Positions 8,693-16,805 of a stretch of 64,000 bases of DNA are shown in pieces; position 1 is the first letter of the stretch, and every line of letters starts with the position of its first letter. The stretch covers positions 396,748-460,747 of the forward strand of contig JAHDCU010000002.1 of the NCBI GenBank assembly GCA_020629715.1, in the 5' to 3' direction. The translations under genes were made by a program, and so were the position numbers. The notes beneath the pieces were generated by a model. That model ran no database searches. It had not been told where the DNA came from and saw only the letters and a program-made list of their open reading frames with translations. Source of the stretch: Saprospiraceae bacterium (lineage in GTDB: Bacteria; Bacteroidota; Bacteroidia; Chitinophagales; Saprospiraceae).

Positions 8693-10474
8693 TTATGACT
8701 CAAGCACCTCTTCAGCATCGACGAATTGCATTTCGTACAATTCTTTGTATCGACCATCTGCGATCTGTAAAAGTTCATCATGTGATCCATACTCTAGTCG
8801 TTTACCATTACCCATGACTAAAATTTTATCCGCATGTTTGATGGTAGTCAATCTATGTGCAATGATGATACTGGTACGCTTATCTATCAATTTTTCTATA
8901 GCATGTTGAATAACCGCCTCTGTCTGAGTATCTATGCTTGACGTAGCTTCATCCAAAATAAGAATGCGCGGATCAAAAACTAGTGCTCTGGCAAAAGAAA
9001 TTAATTGACGTTGCCCAACTGAAAGGTTGAGGCCTCTTTCTGTGATATGAAAATCGTAGCCTCTTGGCAGAGCATCAATATATACATCTGCTCCTATGGT
9101 TTCGGCTGCATGCCTTACTTGTTCTATTGTGATACTTTCATCCTTCAATCGTATATTATCAAATACGGTCCCATTGAATAAAAATACATCTTGTAATACG
9201 ATAGAGGTCTGTTGTCGTAGACTATTGAGTTCGTAAGATCTGATCGAAGTATTATCGATCAATACTTCGCCTTTCTGAAACTCATAAAATCTTGATAAAA
9301 TATTAATGATTGTCGTCTTTCCACTTCCTGTACTTCCGACAATAGCTAGAGTCTCACCCGCTTTTATATCAAAATTTAGATCTTGAAAAACATCTCGCTT
9401 ACCATCATAACTGAAGCCTACATGATCAAATTTGATATCACCTTTTAGTTCTGTAGCTATGATTGTTCCTTTGTTTTCTATTTGCTCTGTATTATCCAAA
9501 ATTCCATAGATTCGATCCGCAGCTACCATCCCCATTTGTAAGGTATTGAACTTATCCGCTAGCATACGTACAGGTCTAAAAAGCATATTAAGATAAACCG
9601 GGAAAGCAACCAATACTCCAAAGGTAACTCCACTATCATTGAGGTAACTACCTGCTCCCCACCATACCATCAATGCTAGTGCCGCAGCACTAATAATATC
9701 TACTACAGGGAAAAATACAGCATAATATAGTATGGCATTTAAGTTGGCTTGAGTATAAGATCTATTGATTTCTTTAAATCGCTCTTTCTCCTGCTCTTCT
9801 GCATTGAATATCTGTACGATTTTCATACCTGATATACGCTCTTGTAAGAATGCATTCATTCTAGAAATTTCTGCTCTAACCACTTGAAACGCAGCTCTTA
9901 CTTTCTCTTTAAAAACATAAGTAGCGATGATCAGAAAAGGGAGTGAAGTCAGGCAAATTAAGGTCAATTTCCAGCTAGTAAATAGCATAACAATAATAAT
10001 CACCAGAATGGCTAAAATATCAGCTATAATAGTTAGGAATCCTTGAGAAAACAAGGTGTTAATGGTCTCCACATCGTTTATAGTACGTGTGGTAGTAGTA
10101 CCAACCGCAGTCTTATCAAAAAAACCTAATCTTAAACTATTGATGTGTTTGAAGACTTTTATCCGTAGATCTCTAATCGCTAATTGCCCTAGCAATGCTG
10201 ATCTATGAATAAATAAGTACCTCAAGATAACGTTGGCTACGATGAAAACGACAAATATTTGTATCCAAAAACCTATACCTTCTATACTGCCGTCAGAGAT
10301 ATGATTATCCACTATGATTTGTATAATCTTAGGTCTAGCAACATTGATGGGGGCAATGATTACTGCCAGGAAAATACACAGCCAAAACAAGGCTCGATAT
10401 GGTTGAGCAAGTTGAAGTACTCGACCAAGCAGTTTTAGATCTAATTTTTTCGTTTGTGTATTTACCTTACTCAT
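8693..10474 (-). CDS. ABC exporter, fused permease/ATPase (MsbA/lipid-A exporter-like)
   Basis: 593 aa from the ATG at 10474 (MSKVNTQTKKLDL); an ATG at 10507 would add 11 residues. The N-terminal half is a six-helix ABC type-1 exporter domain. The C-terminal half is a complete nucleotide-binding domain: Walker A GSTGSGKTT (about residues 380-388), Q-loop, signature LSVGQRQL, Walker B ILILDEATS, and H-loop IIAHRLTT. Homodimers of this type flip lipids or export drugs and peptides; MsbA-like lipid transport is the common assignment in Bacteroidota but is not provable here. It sits 57 bp downstream of radC and upstream of a small membrane protein and a glycosyltransferase, in the same direction. 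Confidence 0.88.
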   Translation of the reverse strand: MSKVNTQTKKLDLKLLGRVLQLAQPYRALFWLCIFLAVIIAPINVARPKIIQIIVDNHISDGSIEGIGFWIQIFVVFIVANVILRYLFIHRSALLGQLAIRDLRIKVFKHINSLRLGFFDKTAVGTTTTRTINDVETINTLFSQGFLTIIADILAILVIIIVMLFTSWKLTLICLTSLPFLIIATYVFKEKVRAAFQVVRAEISRMNAFLQERISGMKIVQIFNAEEQEKERFKEINRSYTQANLNAILYYAVFFPVVDIISAAALALMVWWGAGSYLNDSGVTFGVLVAFPVYLNMLFRPVRMLADKFNTLQMGMVAADRIYGILDNTEQIENKGTIIATELKGDIKFDHVGFSYDGKRDVFQDLNFDIKAGETLAIVGSTGSGKTTIINILSRFYEFQKGEVLIDNTSIRSYELNSLRQQTSIVLQDVFLFNGTVFDNIRLKDESITIEQVRHAAETIGADVYIDALPRGYDFHITERGLNLSVGQRQLISFARALVFDPRILILDEATSSIDTQTEAVIQHAIEKLIDKRTSIIIAHRLTTIKHADKILVMGNGKRLEYGSHDELLQIADGRYKELYEMQFVDAEEVLES

Positions 10475-10531
10475 AAGTCCATGCAAAGTAACATATATTC
10501 TCCGCAATGGTTTGGATAAAAGTAGGGTGCT

Positions 10532-11236
10532 TTATAACATCCCTTCATCAGCAAAGCTATAATATCCATCATCCGTTACAATTAGATGATCGTTGACTTG
10601 CATATCCAAAAGTTTAGCTGCTTCAGAAATTCTTTTAGTGACTTTGATATCTGCGGCACTAGGTCTTAGATTTCCCGATGGATGATTATGAACTAAAATC
10701 AGAGTACTTGCGAGATGAGCGATCGCAGATTTTAGTATTGGCCGAGTATCTACAACGGTACCAGAGACTCCACCTTTACTGATCAATTCTAATTTGATAA
10801 CATGCCCTGCCCGATCCTGTAGTATGACCCAAAACTCTTCTAACCGAAGATCCAATAATTTAGACTTGACCACCTCATAAGCATCGGCGCTACATGTGAT
10901 TTTTTTCTTTTTGGTTTTTTTGGTATCTCTTCTGCGTCGCCCCAGCTCTAGGGCGGCTATAATACTGATTGCTTTCGCCTCTCCTACTCCCTTAAATTGA
11001 GTCAAGTCTTTAACTTCCAATTTACTGAGTTCAAATAAATCGTTATTTACGGATTGTAATATTCTTTGCCCCAATCCAACAGCAGTCTCTTCTCTCGATC
11101 CTGACCTCATTAAAATGGCAATGAGTTCGGCATCGGTAAGGTTTTGCCTACCGATGGCTAAGAGCTTTTCACGTGGACGGTCATCCTCTGCCCATGATTT
11201 GATGTTTAGGTTCTGATTTGGGATTTGAATTTTAAT
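10532..11236 (-). CDS. radC: RadC-family JAMM/MPN+ domain protein, with no canonical start codon for its full length
   Basis: The helix-hairpin-helix part (LTQFKGVGEAKAISIIAAL) and the JAMM metal motif (LVHNHPSGNLRPSAADIKVTKR, preceded by the conserved Glu region) identify RadC/DUF2466. This family is named for DNA repair but has uncertain biochemistry. The first in-frame ATG (11110, MRSGSREE) would give 192 aa and remove the conserved N-terminal block. That block is present in frame upstream: IKSWAEDDRPREKLLAIGRQ and NLTDAELIAILMRSGS. The frame is open back to a TAG at 11261-11263 and contains no ATG, GTG or TTG. The coordinates given assume an ATT start at 11234-11236 (234 aa, close to the family norm), which is a guess. 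Confidence 0.8.
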   Translation of the reverse strand: MKIQIPNQNLNIKSWAEDDRPREKLLAIGRQNLTDAELIAILMRSGSREETAVGLGQRILQSVNNDLFELSKLEVKDLTQFKGVGEAKAISIIAALELGRRRRDTKKTKKKKITCSADAYEVVKSKLLDLRLEEFWVILQDRAGHVIKLELISKGGVSGTVVDTRPILKSAIAHLASTLILVHNHPSGNLRPSAADIKVTKRISEAAKLLDMQVNDHLIVTDDGYYSFADEGML

Positions 11237-11260
11237 ATAATTTGTATGATCTAAAAAAGA

Positions 11261-11567
11261 CTATTGCGCAAATCAAAGTTGATTATAACCCATAAAATTT
11301 TAAAGCTATGCCGAATATATTCTTAATCGAAAAACTTAATGTACTTTCTTAAACCAAAAGAAAGCAATTTAAAGTAATAGATGGACTTTTCTTAATTACT
11401 GCTTTTCAGATATATTTCTAAAGATTAGATTTTAATATTAGGTTGGTCTAAAAACATTAATATATTCTGGTAATCAATGTTAGTCTTTTTAAAATATTTA
11501 AATGAATCCACTACCTTTGAAATTTAGTCTAAACTATTGAAATTCAAAAACAATAATTTTTTTTTAA
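11261..11567. other. AT-rich intergenic stretch with no gene seen
   Basis: About 305 bp between radC and the candidate immunity gene. It is strongly AT-rich, with runs of A and T (for example the T-run near 11560). No open frame of credible length, no terminator hairpin and no clear minus-strand promoter for radC was found. A plus-strand TACCTTTG (11512-11519) resembles a -7 box but has no -33 partner and no downstream plus-strand gene. Confidence 0.6.
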
Positions 11568-12002
11568 TTAGATAAACTTAAGATCAATTCGAAAACTGTC
11601 ACAGACAAAGGAATCTAGTATTACATAATCTCCAGAGATTGGTTCATATTCTTCATCAAATCTGAATGTAGTAGAATGACCTTCAATATTTAAATAAGTT
11701 TTGAAGTATACATTGGTGAAATTTTTATTAATCCTTCGAATTATAAGATAAGTAACTGATTGATCTGATAGATCTACTGGAAAGTAATAGTTCTTATGAA
11801 ACACTAAAGCCCAGAAGCTCTTATTAATTTTTTCTATTTCGTTTTGATACTCTTCTTTAAAGGATCTTTCGAGACCGCTACATTTCAGTTCTTGAAGAAT
11901 CCAATATGAATCAGAAATTAAACTAAATTTTGAATCCTTGTCTAATACTTTTAATGTGATATTGTCGTATATAACGTTCAGGTTAACTATAATCTCAATC
12001 AT
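11568..12002 (-). CDS. Candidate immunity protein for the adjacent lipoprotein toxin
   Basis: 144 aa, no family recognised. There is no signal peptide or membrane segment, so it is predicted cytoplasmic. Composition is acidic and aromatic-rich with alternating beta-like segments (SVTYLIIRRINKNFTNVYFKTYLNI; GDYVILDSFVCDSFRIDL). It lies 34 bp downstream of the putative toxin gene, in the same direction, with nothing else between. That is the standard position of an immunity gene in polymorphic-toxin loci. The assignment rests on position, size and lack of export signal; I recognised no immunity-family motif. It could equally be an unrelated small orphan. Confidence 0.55.
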   Translation of the reverse strand: MIEIIVNLNVIYDNITLKVLDKDSKFSLISDSYWILQELKCSGLERSFKEEYQNEIEKINKSFWALVFHKNYYFPVDLSDQSVTYLIIRRINKNFTNVYFKTYLNIEGHSTTFRFDEEYEPISGDYVILDSFVCDSFRIDLKFI

Positions 12003-12036
12003 TCATAAGGTTTTTTATGTTAGGCGGAGCTAAATA

Positions 12037-14217
12037 TTATTTTGGAAAAGCTGTTATTACATTATTAGTGTTAGGATCAAACACTAATTTGAGGTTTTGG
12101 AGAGTTGAGCCATTCCCAAACTTACCTCCCTGCTTACCAATATTTTTTTGAAGATTTATTATAATTTCTACGTTGCCAAAACCGTTAGTTGTGTTACTTA
12201 TTATATTTGAGTTATTCTTGAATAGTACATATGCTTCATCTATAATCCCAACAACATCACTAGGATCATCGAAAATCCCATGAATAGGTTTATTTAAATT
12301 GTCAACAGTATGTCTATGTACATGAGAAAGTGCACTCTCCGTATGGTTCAAAGAAGAATAGTATCTTCTGGCGTAGTTTAAACCTTGTTTAGATTGTAAT
12401 AAATTATCTGATAATTTTAGAGTGTTACGAACCGCTTTTGATCCTCCGACCCATGTCCCTGCAAAAGGAATTAATGAAGCACCTGAAATAGCTCCATTAG
12501 TGTAATCACCTTCGCCGAAATACCAAATGGAGTTAATGCCATCAAATACTTCACCTGCAACTGGTATTAAACCCATGTAGTTTAGTATGTCGTGCCCACT
12601 ATTATAAATTGCCAGTGATACTTGTTCAAGAAGATGAGCTTCAACTGGTAATTCATGCTTATAGATTTGACGCCACTGATTAGGATTTACAGTTTCATCA
12701 TATTTAAAATGGACAATATCATCATCTTCAAAAGATTTTTGTCTTTCGTAATACCAAATTCCATCAATTCGTTGAGTTAATCCTCCGTAACCATATAGAT
12801 TGTAAAAAGTCGTCTCTTCTCCTGTACTTGAAATATGGGCTGTAGCATAATCAAGCATAACTTTATTTAAAACTAATCGATAATTAAATAAGGCTTCCAC
12901 TACCGTTTCGGCGTATTCCTCTGGGTGAGAACAGTTTATTTCCTCGTTTAGCTCTAGTGATGAGGCGGTTGCAGTTACTAAACTCCATTCAATTTTATTC
13001 AAATCGAGATCATATGATTCCTCGAATTCATTCATGGATTCACAATAGCAATCTATTTGATCTTTTGCAATACAGTTGCTAGGATTACTGATAGTATTGA
13101 GAAAAAGCTGAGGGCATGTAAAATAATATTCTGCATATGCTGTAGTATTTTGTTGGGCTTCTTCTTCTGAACTTGCTTGCAGACATTCATCTTCATAGGA
13201 TTCCCAAGAGGTACAAAATGAGCTATCATCAAATTCTGAATTTTCATTTCCGCCTGATAATAAATCAATATCTAGAGTAGATCCCAAGCCTTCACAATTG
13301 TCCAACTTCATCTCTATTAAATCAAGATCTGACAATAAGCCAATTTCAACAAGAGTCTCTATACAATCCCAAATAGAATTGGAACTTTTATTTACTTCTA
13401 TCGCATCTACATCAATCTCCTGACCACCTTTAGGGCATGGTACTCGCTTAAATACATTGGGTTTATTGGTGCATCTACATTTTGGATAAGCACCGTAACC
13501 ACCAGGATGACTAACACATCCACATACCAACATATAACATTCTTTTCCACCTCCCGATCCACCACCATTCCCAGGATTTCCTGCACCTCCAGTACCCCCA
13601 GTACCTCCATCAGATCCTCCATTACTTCCTGAATCACTTATGTCTTCTAAAAGATCTAAACAATCTTTAATCTCTTCCCAGATAATGTCTGAATCGTTAC
13701 TCTTTTTTATATAATCTTTGATCTTGTAAAGTTTGGCACTTTTTATTAGGTCGATCATATTATCTCTATGTTCTACATCGGCTTCCTTATTGATTTCGAT
13801 TCTTAGAACTCCACTATTCAAAATGTCATAATTTTTGTCTGTTATTATAACTAATTTAACTAGTGCAAAAGGCTCACGGACCCAGTTTACGGTTAACGAA
13901 ACAGTTTCATTTATTTCGTCATATACTTCAATAACTCGATTATCCTTTAGCTTCTTGAGATCTTTAGTGCCTACTAATATTTCTAACTCTCTAAAAAACA
14001 AATTTAATTGTTCATAATCCTCCAAACGACGAATCTCCATATCTTCCTCCGTACCCCCACGGCTTTTTGCCAAGAAATGAGCTACACTTAATGAATTAGG
14101 ATGAAAAGAATGATCAGCTAAGATTTGATATTCCTCGTCATTTCTTTCGTTTAAAACTGATTCGTTTGAGCAAGAAAGTAAGACTAACATTAATAAGAAA
14201 AGAGTAATTCTATACAT
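12037..14217 (-). CDS. Putative polymorphic toxin: lipoprotein with pretoxin segment and C-terminal RNase-like domain
   Basis: 726 aa. A lipoprotein signal peptide ends in LVLLSC (Cys16). Residues about 25-195 are an acidic helical domain I do not recognise. A glycine-rich linker (about 196-224) and a Cys cluster (227-261) follow. Further acidic, Cys-containing sequence then leads to a hydrophobic pretoxin-like segment (about 540-600: NYMGLIPVAGEVFDGINSIW, GEGDYTNGAISGASLIPFAG), of the type placed before toxin tips in polymorphic toxins. The last 95 residues (from H632) carry HVHRHTVDN, HGIFDDPSD and a terminal NNVITAFPK. I associate this pattern with BECR-fold RNase toxins (barnase/EndoU/colicin E5-D/RelE group); this is from memory, not a search. 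Target and delivery route are unknown; no T9SS domain is present. A candidate immunity gene follows. Confidence 0.7.
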   Translation of the reverse strand: MYRITLFLLMLVLLSCSNESVLNERNDEEYQILADHSFHPNSLSVAHFLAKSRGGTEEDMEIRRLEDYEQLNLFFRELEILVGTKDLKKLKDNRVIEVYDEINETVSLTVNWVREPFALVKLVIITDKNYDILNSGVLRIEINKEADVEHRDNMIDLIKSAKLYKIKDYIKKSNDSDIIWEEIKDCLDLLEDISDSGSNGGSDGGTGGTGGAGNPGNGGGSGGGKECYMLVCGCVSHPGGYGAYPKCRCTNKPNVFKRVPCPKGGQEIDVDAIEVNKSSNSIWDCIETLVEIGLLSDLDLIEMKLDNCEGLGSTLDIDLLSGGNENSEFDDSSFCTSWESYEDECLQASSEEEAQQNTTAYAEYYFTCPQLFLNTISNPSNCIAKDQIDCYCESMNEFEESYDLDLNKIEWSLVTATASSLELNEEINCSHPEEYAETVVEALFNYRLVLNKVMLDYATAHISSTGEETTFYNLYGYGGLTQRIDGIWYYERQKSFEDDDIVHFKYDETVNPNQWRQIYKHELPVEAHLLEQVSLAIYNSGHDILNYMGLIPVAGEVFDGINSIWYFGEGDYTNGAISGASLIPFAGTWVGGSKAVRNTLKLSDNLLQSKQGLNYARRYYSSLNHTESALSHVHRHTVDNLNKPIHGIFDDPSDVVGIIDEAYVLFKNNSNIISNTTNGFGNVEIIINLQKNIGKQGGKFGNGSTLQNLKLVFDPNTNNVITAFPK

Positions 14218-14235
14218 AACTTAGATTCTTTTTTT

Positions 14236-14280
14236 CAAAAATACCTACTTCTGACCTTTTATGAAATAGCCTCATAAAGG
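14236..14280 (-). promoter_or_regulatory. Candidate promoter with adjacent inverted repeat upstream of the toxin gene
   Basis: A minus-strand TATTTTTG (14243-14236) fits the Bacteroidota -7 box, 19 bp before the ATG at 14217. The -33 TTG is not present at a good distance. Just upstream an inverted repeat CCTTTTATGA (14255-14264) / TCATAAAGG (14272-14280) flanks 7 nt, with one extra T in the first arm. It occupies the -33 region, so it could be an operator. Confidence 0.35.
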
Positions 14281-14366
14281 TATTATTCAAAAAGAAAAAA
14301 TCATATATATTAATTTATTAATAACAACGATCATGACCAATTCAAGAAAGGCTAGTTAAACCTTAT

Positions 14367-15512
14367 CTACAACATCCCAAGAGCCTTATCCAAATCAGCA
14401 ATAAGGTCATCAGCATCCTCTACTCCAACACTCAGTCTTATCAAAGAATCAGTCAAACCAACTTTCATACGCTCTTCCCTAGGAATAGACGCATGTGTCA
14501 TACTGGCGGGATGCCCGATCAAAGATTCTACACCGCCTAAAGATTCGGCAAGCGAAAACAGATGCGTATTACTCAATACTTTAACCGCAGCCGCTTCAGT
14601 ATTTTGCTCTAGATCAAATGATACCATACCACCAAAGTCTTTCATTTGACTCTTTGCTACTTCATGATTTGGATGAGAGGCTATTCCAGGATAATATACC
14701 TTAGAAACAGCCTTATGCCCTTGAAGAAACTCCGCAACTTTAGCTGCATTTTCACAAGATCGCTGTACTCTTAGATGCAGTGTTTTTATACCTCGCAATA
14801 TCAAAAAACAATCTTGTGGGCCAGGTACAGCGCCAACCGCATTTTGTAAAAATCTCAGCTGATCACCGAGTTCTTTTTCTTTAGAAATCACCACTCCATG
14901 TACCACATCACTATGCCCGCCCAAATATTTAGTCGCAGAATGAACTACCAAATCAGCACCCAAATCAATTGGATTTTGCAAGTATGGACTTGCAAAGGTA
15001 TTATCAGCTACGACAATAATATCCTTACCATTCAGCTTTTGGGCTACAGCTTTGATATCGATAATGTTTAGCATGGGATTGGTCGGAGTCTCTATCCATA
15101 CCATCCTTGTATTTTCAGTAAGATGATCTTCTACATTACCGCCAGCGCTAAGGTTTACAAACTTGAAAGTAATACCGTACTTACCGAATACCCGCTGCAT
15201 AAGACGGTACGTACCGCCATAAAGATCATTCGTAGAAATGACTTCATCGCCTGGTTTCAGAAGCTTAAGAATGGCATCAGTAGCTGCTAATCCACTTCCG
15301 TAACAGATGGCTTGATTTCCATTTTCAAGCGCTGCAAGATTTTCTTCTAGGACCGATCTAGTTGGATTCTGAGTACGTGCATACTCAAAGCCTTTATGCT
15401 CTCCTGGACTGTCTTGTACATAAGTTGACGTCTGAAATATAGGCGTCATGATAGCACCAGTAGAAGGATCTGGATGTACTCCAGCATGTATTACTTTAGT
15501 ATTGAATTTCAT
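14367..15512 (-). CDS. metB: Cystathionine gamma-synthase / Cys-Met metabolism PLP enzyme
   Basis: 381 aa, the normal length. It makes cystathionine from an activated homoserine and cysteine on the route to methionine. The PLP lysine is K195 in the signature DLVVHSATKYLGGHSD. The N-terminal FEYARTQNPTR and LENGNQAICYGSGLAA motifs are present, as is the C-terminal ESLGGVESLIGHPASMTHASIP block. The same fold covers cystathionine gamma-lyase and O-acetylhomoserine sulfhydrylase, and residues alone do not separate these safely. The gene stands alone: 230 bp from pdhB, with no recognisable SAM riboswitch in that gap. Confidence 0.85.
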   Translation of the reverse strand: MKFNTKVIHAGVHPDPSTGAIMTPIFQTSTYVQDSPGEHKGFEYARTQNPTRSVLEENLAALENGNQAICYGSGLAATDAILKLLKPGDEVISTNDLYGGTYRLMQRVFGKYGITFKFVNLSAGGNVEDHLTENTRMVWIETPTNPMLNIIDIKAVAQKLNGKDIIVVADNTFASPYLQNPIDLGADLVVHSATKYLGGHSDVVHGVVISKEKELGDQLRFLQNAVGAVPGPQDCFLILRGIKTLHLRVQRSCENAAKVAEFLQGHKAVSKVYYPGIASHPNHEVAKSQMKDFGGMVSFDLEQNTEAAAVKVLSNTHLFSLAESLGGVESLIGHPASMTHASIPREERMKVGLTDSLIRLSVGVEDADDLIADLDKALGML

Positions 15513-15743
15513 GTATTAAAATTTTATTGAGCTTCGCAATTTCCAAAAAAAAGTTTTTCTACATGGAACCGCTTACCTCTCACATAATCTTTTATAAAAT
15601 GTCTTCGACAAAATATTTTAAAATAAGATCATGATCGTTCATATCAATCCTTTTTTAAGGTTTAATGAAGGAGTATCGTATTTGAGTACCCAAATGTTTT
15701 GATGGCAATTCCGAAAGTCAAAATTTGTCCGCAAATGCACATC

Positions 15744-16730
15744 TTATGCATTCACATACATGACCTCTTTCACTGCTTGTATCACTTTAGTTGGGTTTGG
15801 GAGATACTCTTCTACTAATGTAGGTGCATAAGGCAATGAAGTATCCGCAGAGTTCACTCTTACCACTGGCGCATCTAGATAATCAAACGCATATTTTTGT
15901 ACCTCGTATGCTACCTCAGAAGATACTCCTGCGAAAGGCCAAGCTTCATCTACCACAACTACTCTATTCGTCTTTTTGACAGACTCTACTATCGTGTGAT
16001 AGTCCAATGGTCTGATCGTACGTAAGTCAATTACTTCTGCACTGATGCCCTCTTTTTCTAACTCTGTTGCTGCAGTTTTTACAACCTCCATCATTTTGTT
16101 ATAAGATACGATGGTCACATCAGTACCTTCTTTTCTTACGGCTGCTTTACCAATAGGTACTAGATATTCTTCTTCTGGCACTTCTCCTTTTAGACCATAC
16201 ATGATTTCTGATTCCATAAAACAAATTGGATCGTTATCTCGTATAGCGGACTTCATCAATCCTTTAGTATCGTATGGATCTACACAAGATATCACTTTAA
16301 GTCCTGGACAGTTTGCCATCCAGCTTTCGAAGGTCTGACTATGCTGCTGCGCTAATTGCCCTGCAGAACCAGAAGGACCTCTAAATACTATCGGGCAAGA
16401 AAACTGACCTGCCGATTGCGAGAGAGTCTTAGCTGCATTATTGACTATTTGATCAAAAGCTAAGATTGCAAAATTCCATGTCATGAACTCTACGATAGGT
16501 CTAAGTCCATTCATCGCAGCTCCTACACCTATACCTGCAAATCCTAGCTCTGCAATAGGAGTATCGATCACTCGCTTAGGACCAAACTCATCAAGCATTC
16601 CTTTACTGACCTTGTAAGCACCGTTATATTCAGCCACTTCTTCGCCCATGAGGAAGACAGATTCATCACGACGCATCTCTTCTGACATAGCCTCTCCTAT
16701 AGCATCTCTAAGTGTAATTATTCTTGACAT
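15744..16730 (-). CDS. pdhB: Pyruvate dehydrogenase E1 component, beta subunit
   Basis: 328 aa. This is the beta subunit of the heterotetrameric thiamine-diphosphate E1, which decarboxylates pyruvate for acetyl-CoA formation. Characteristic sequence: LRDAIGEAMSEEMRRD, the cofactor-contact Glu in VFLMGEEVAEYNGAYKVS, TPIAELGFAGIGVGAA, FRGPSGSAGQLAQQHSQ, and the C-terminal transketolase domain VVDEAWPFAGVSSEVA. The alpha subunit (pdhA) and E2/E3 genes are not adjacent, a split arrangement common in Bacteroidota. A minus-strand TATTTTTG (16763-16756) upstream is a possible -7 box. A 2-oxoisovalerate dehydrogenase beta subunit is the main alternative, but the sequence fits PdhB better. Confidence 0.88.
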   Translation of the reverse strand: MSRIITLRDAIGEAMSEEMRRDESVFLMGEEVAEYNGAYKVSKGMLDEFGPKRVIDTPIAELGFAGIGVGAAMNGLRPIVEFMTWNFAILAFDQIVNNAAKTLSQSAGQFSCPIVFRGPSGSAGQLAQQHSQTFESWMANCPGLKVISCVDPYDTKGLMKSAIRDNDPICFMESEIMYGLKGEVPEEEYLVPIGKAAVRKEGTDVTIVSYNKMMEVVKTAATELEKEGISAEVIDLRTIRPLDYHTIVESVKKTNRVVVVDEAWPFAGVSSEVAYEVQKYAFDYLDAPVVRVNSADTSLPYAPTLVEEYLPNPTKVIQAVKEVMYVNA

Positions 16731-16805
16731 GGATCTTGTTTTTTATTATCAGTCGCAAAAATATAAAAGTATTAACGGTAATCAGAGTCCGTGGTTGGGA
16801 AAAAC

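Noticed and set aside
11512..11519. Plus-strand TACCTTTG as a promoter
   Set aside because: No -33 TTG at the right distance and no plus-strand gene downstream; probably chance in AT-rich sequence.
15513..15743. Possible SAM riboswitch or small gene upstream of metB
   Set aside because: I could not find the conserved core of SAM-I or SAM-II, and the only ATG frame on the minus strand is 16 codons long.
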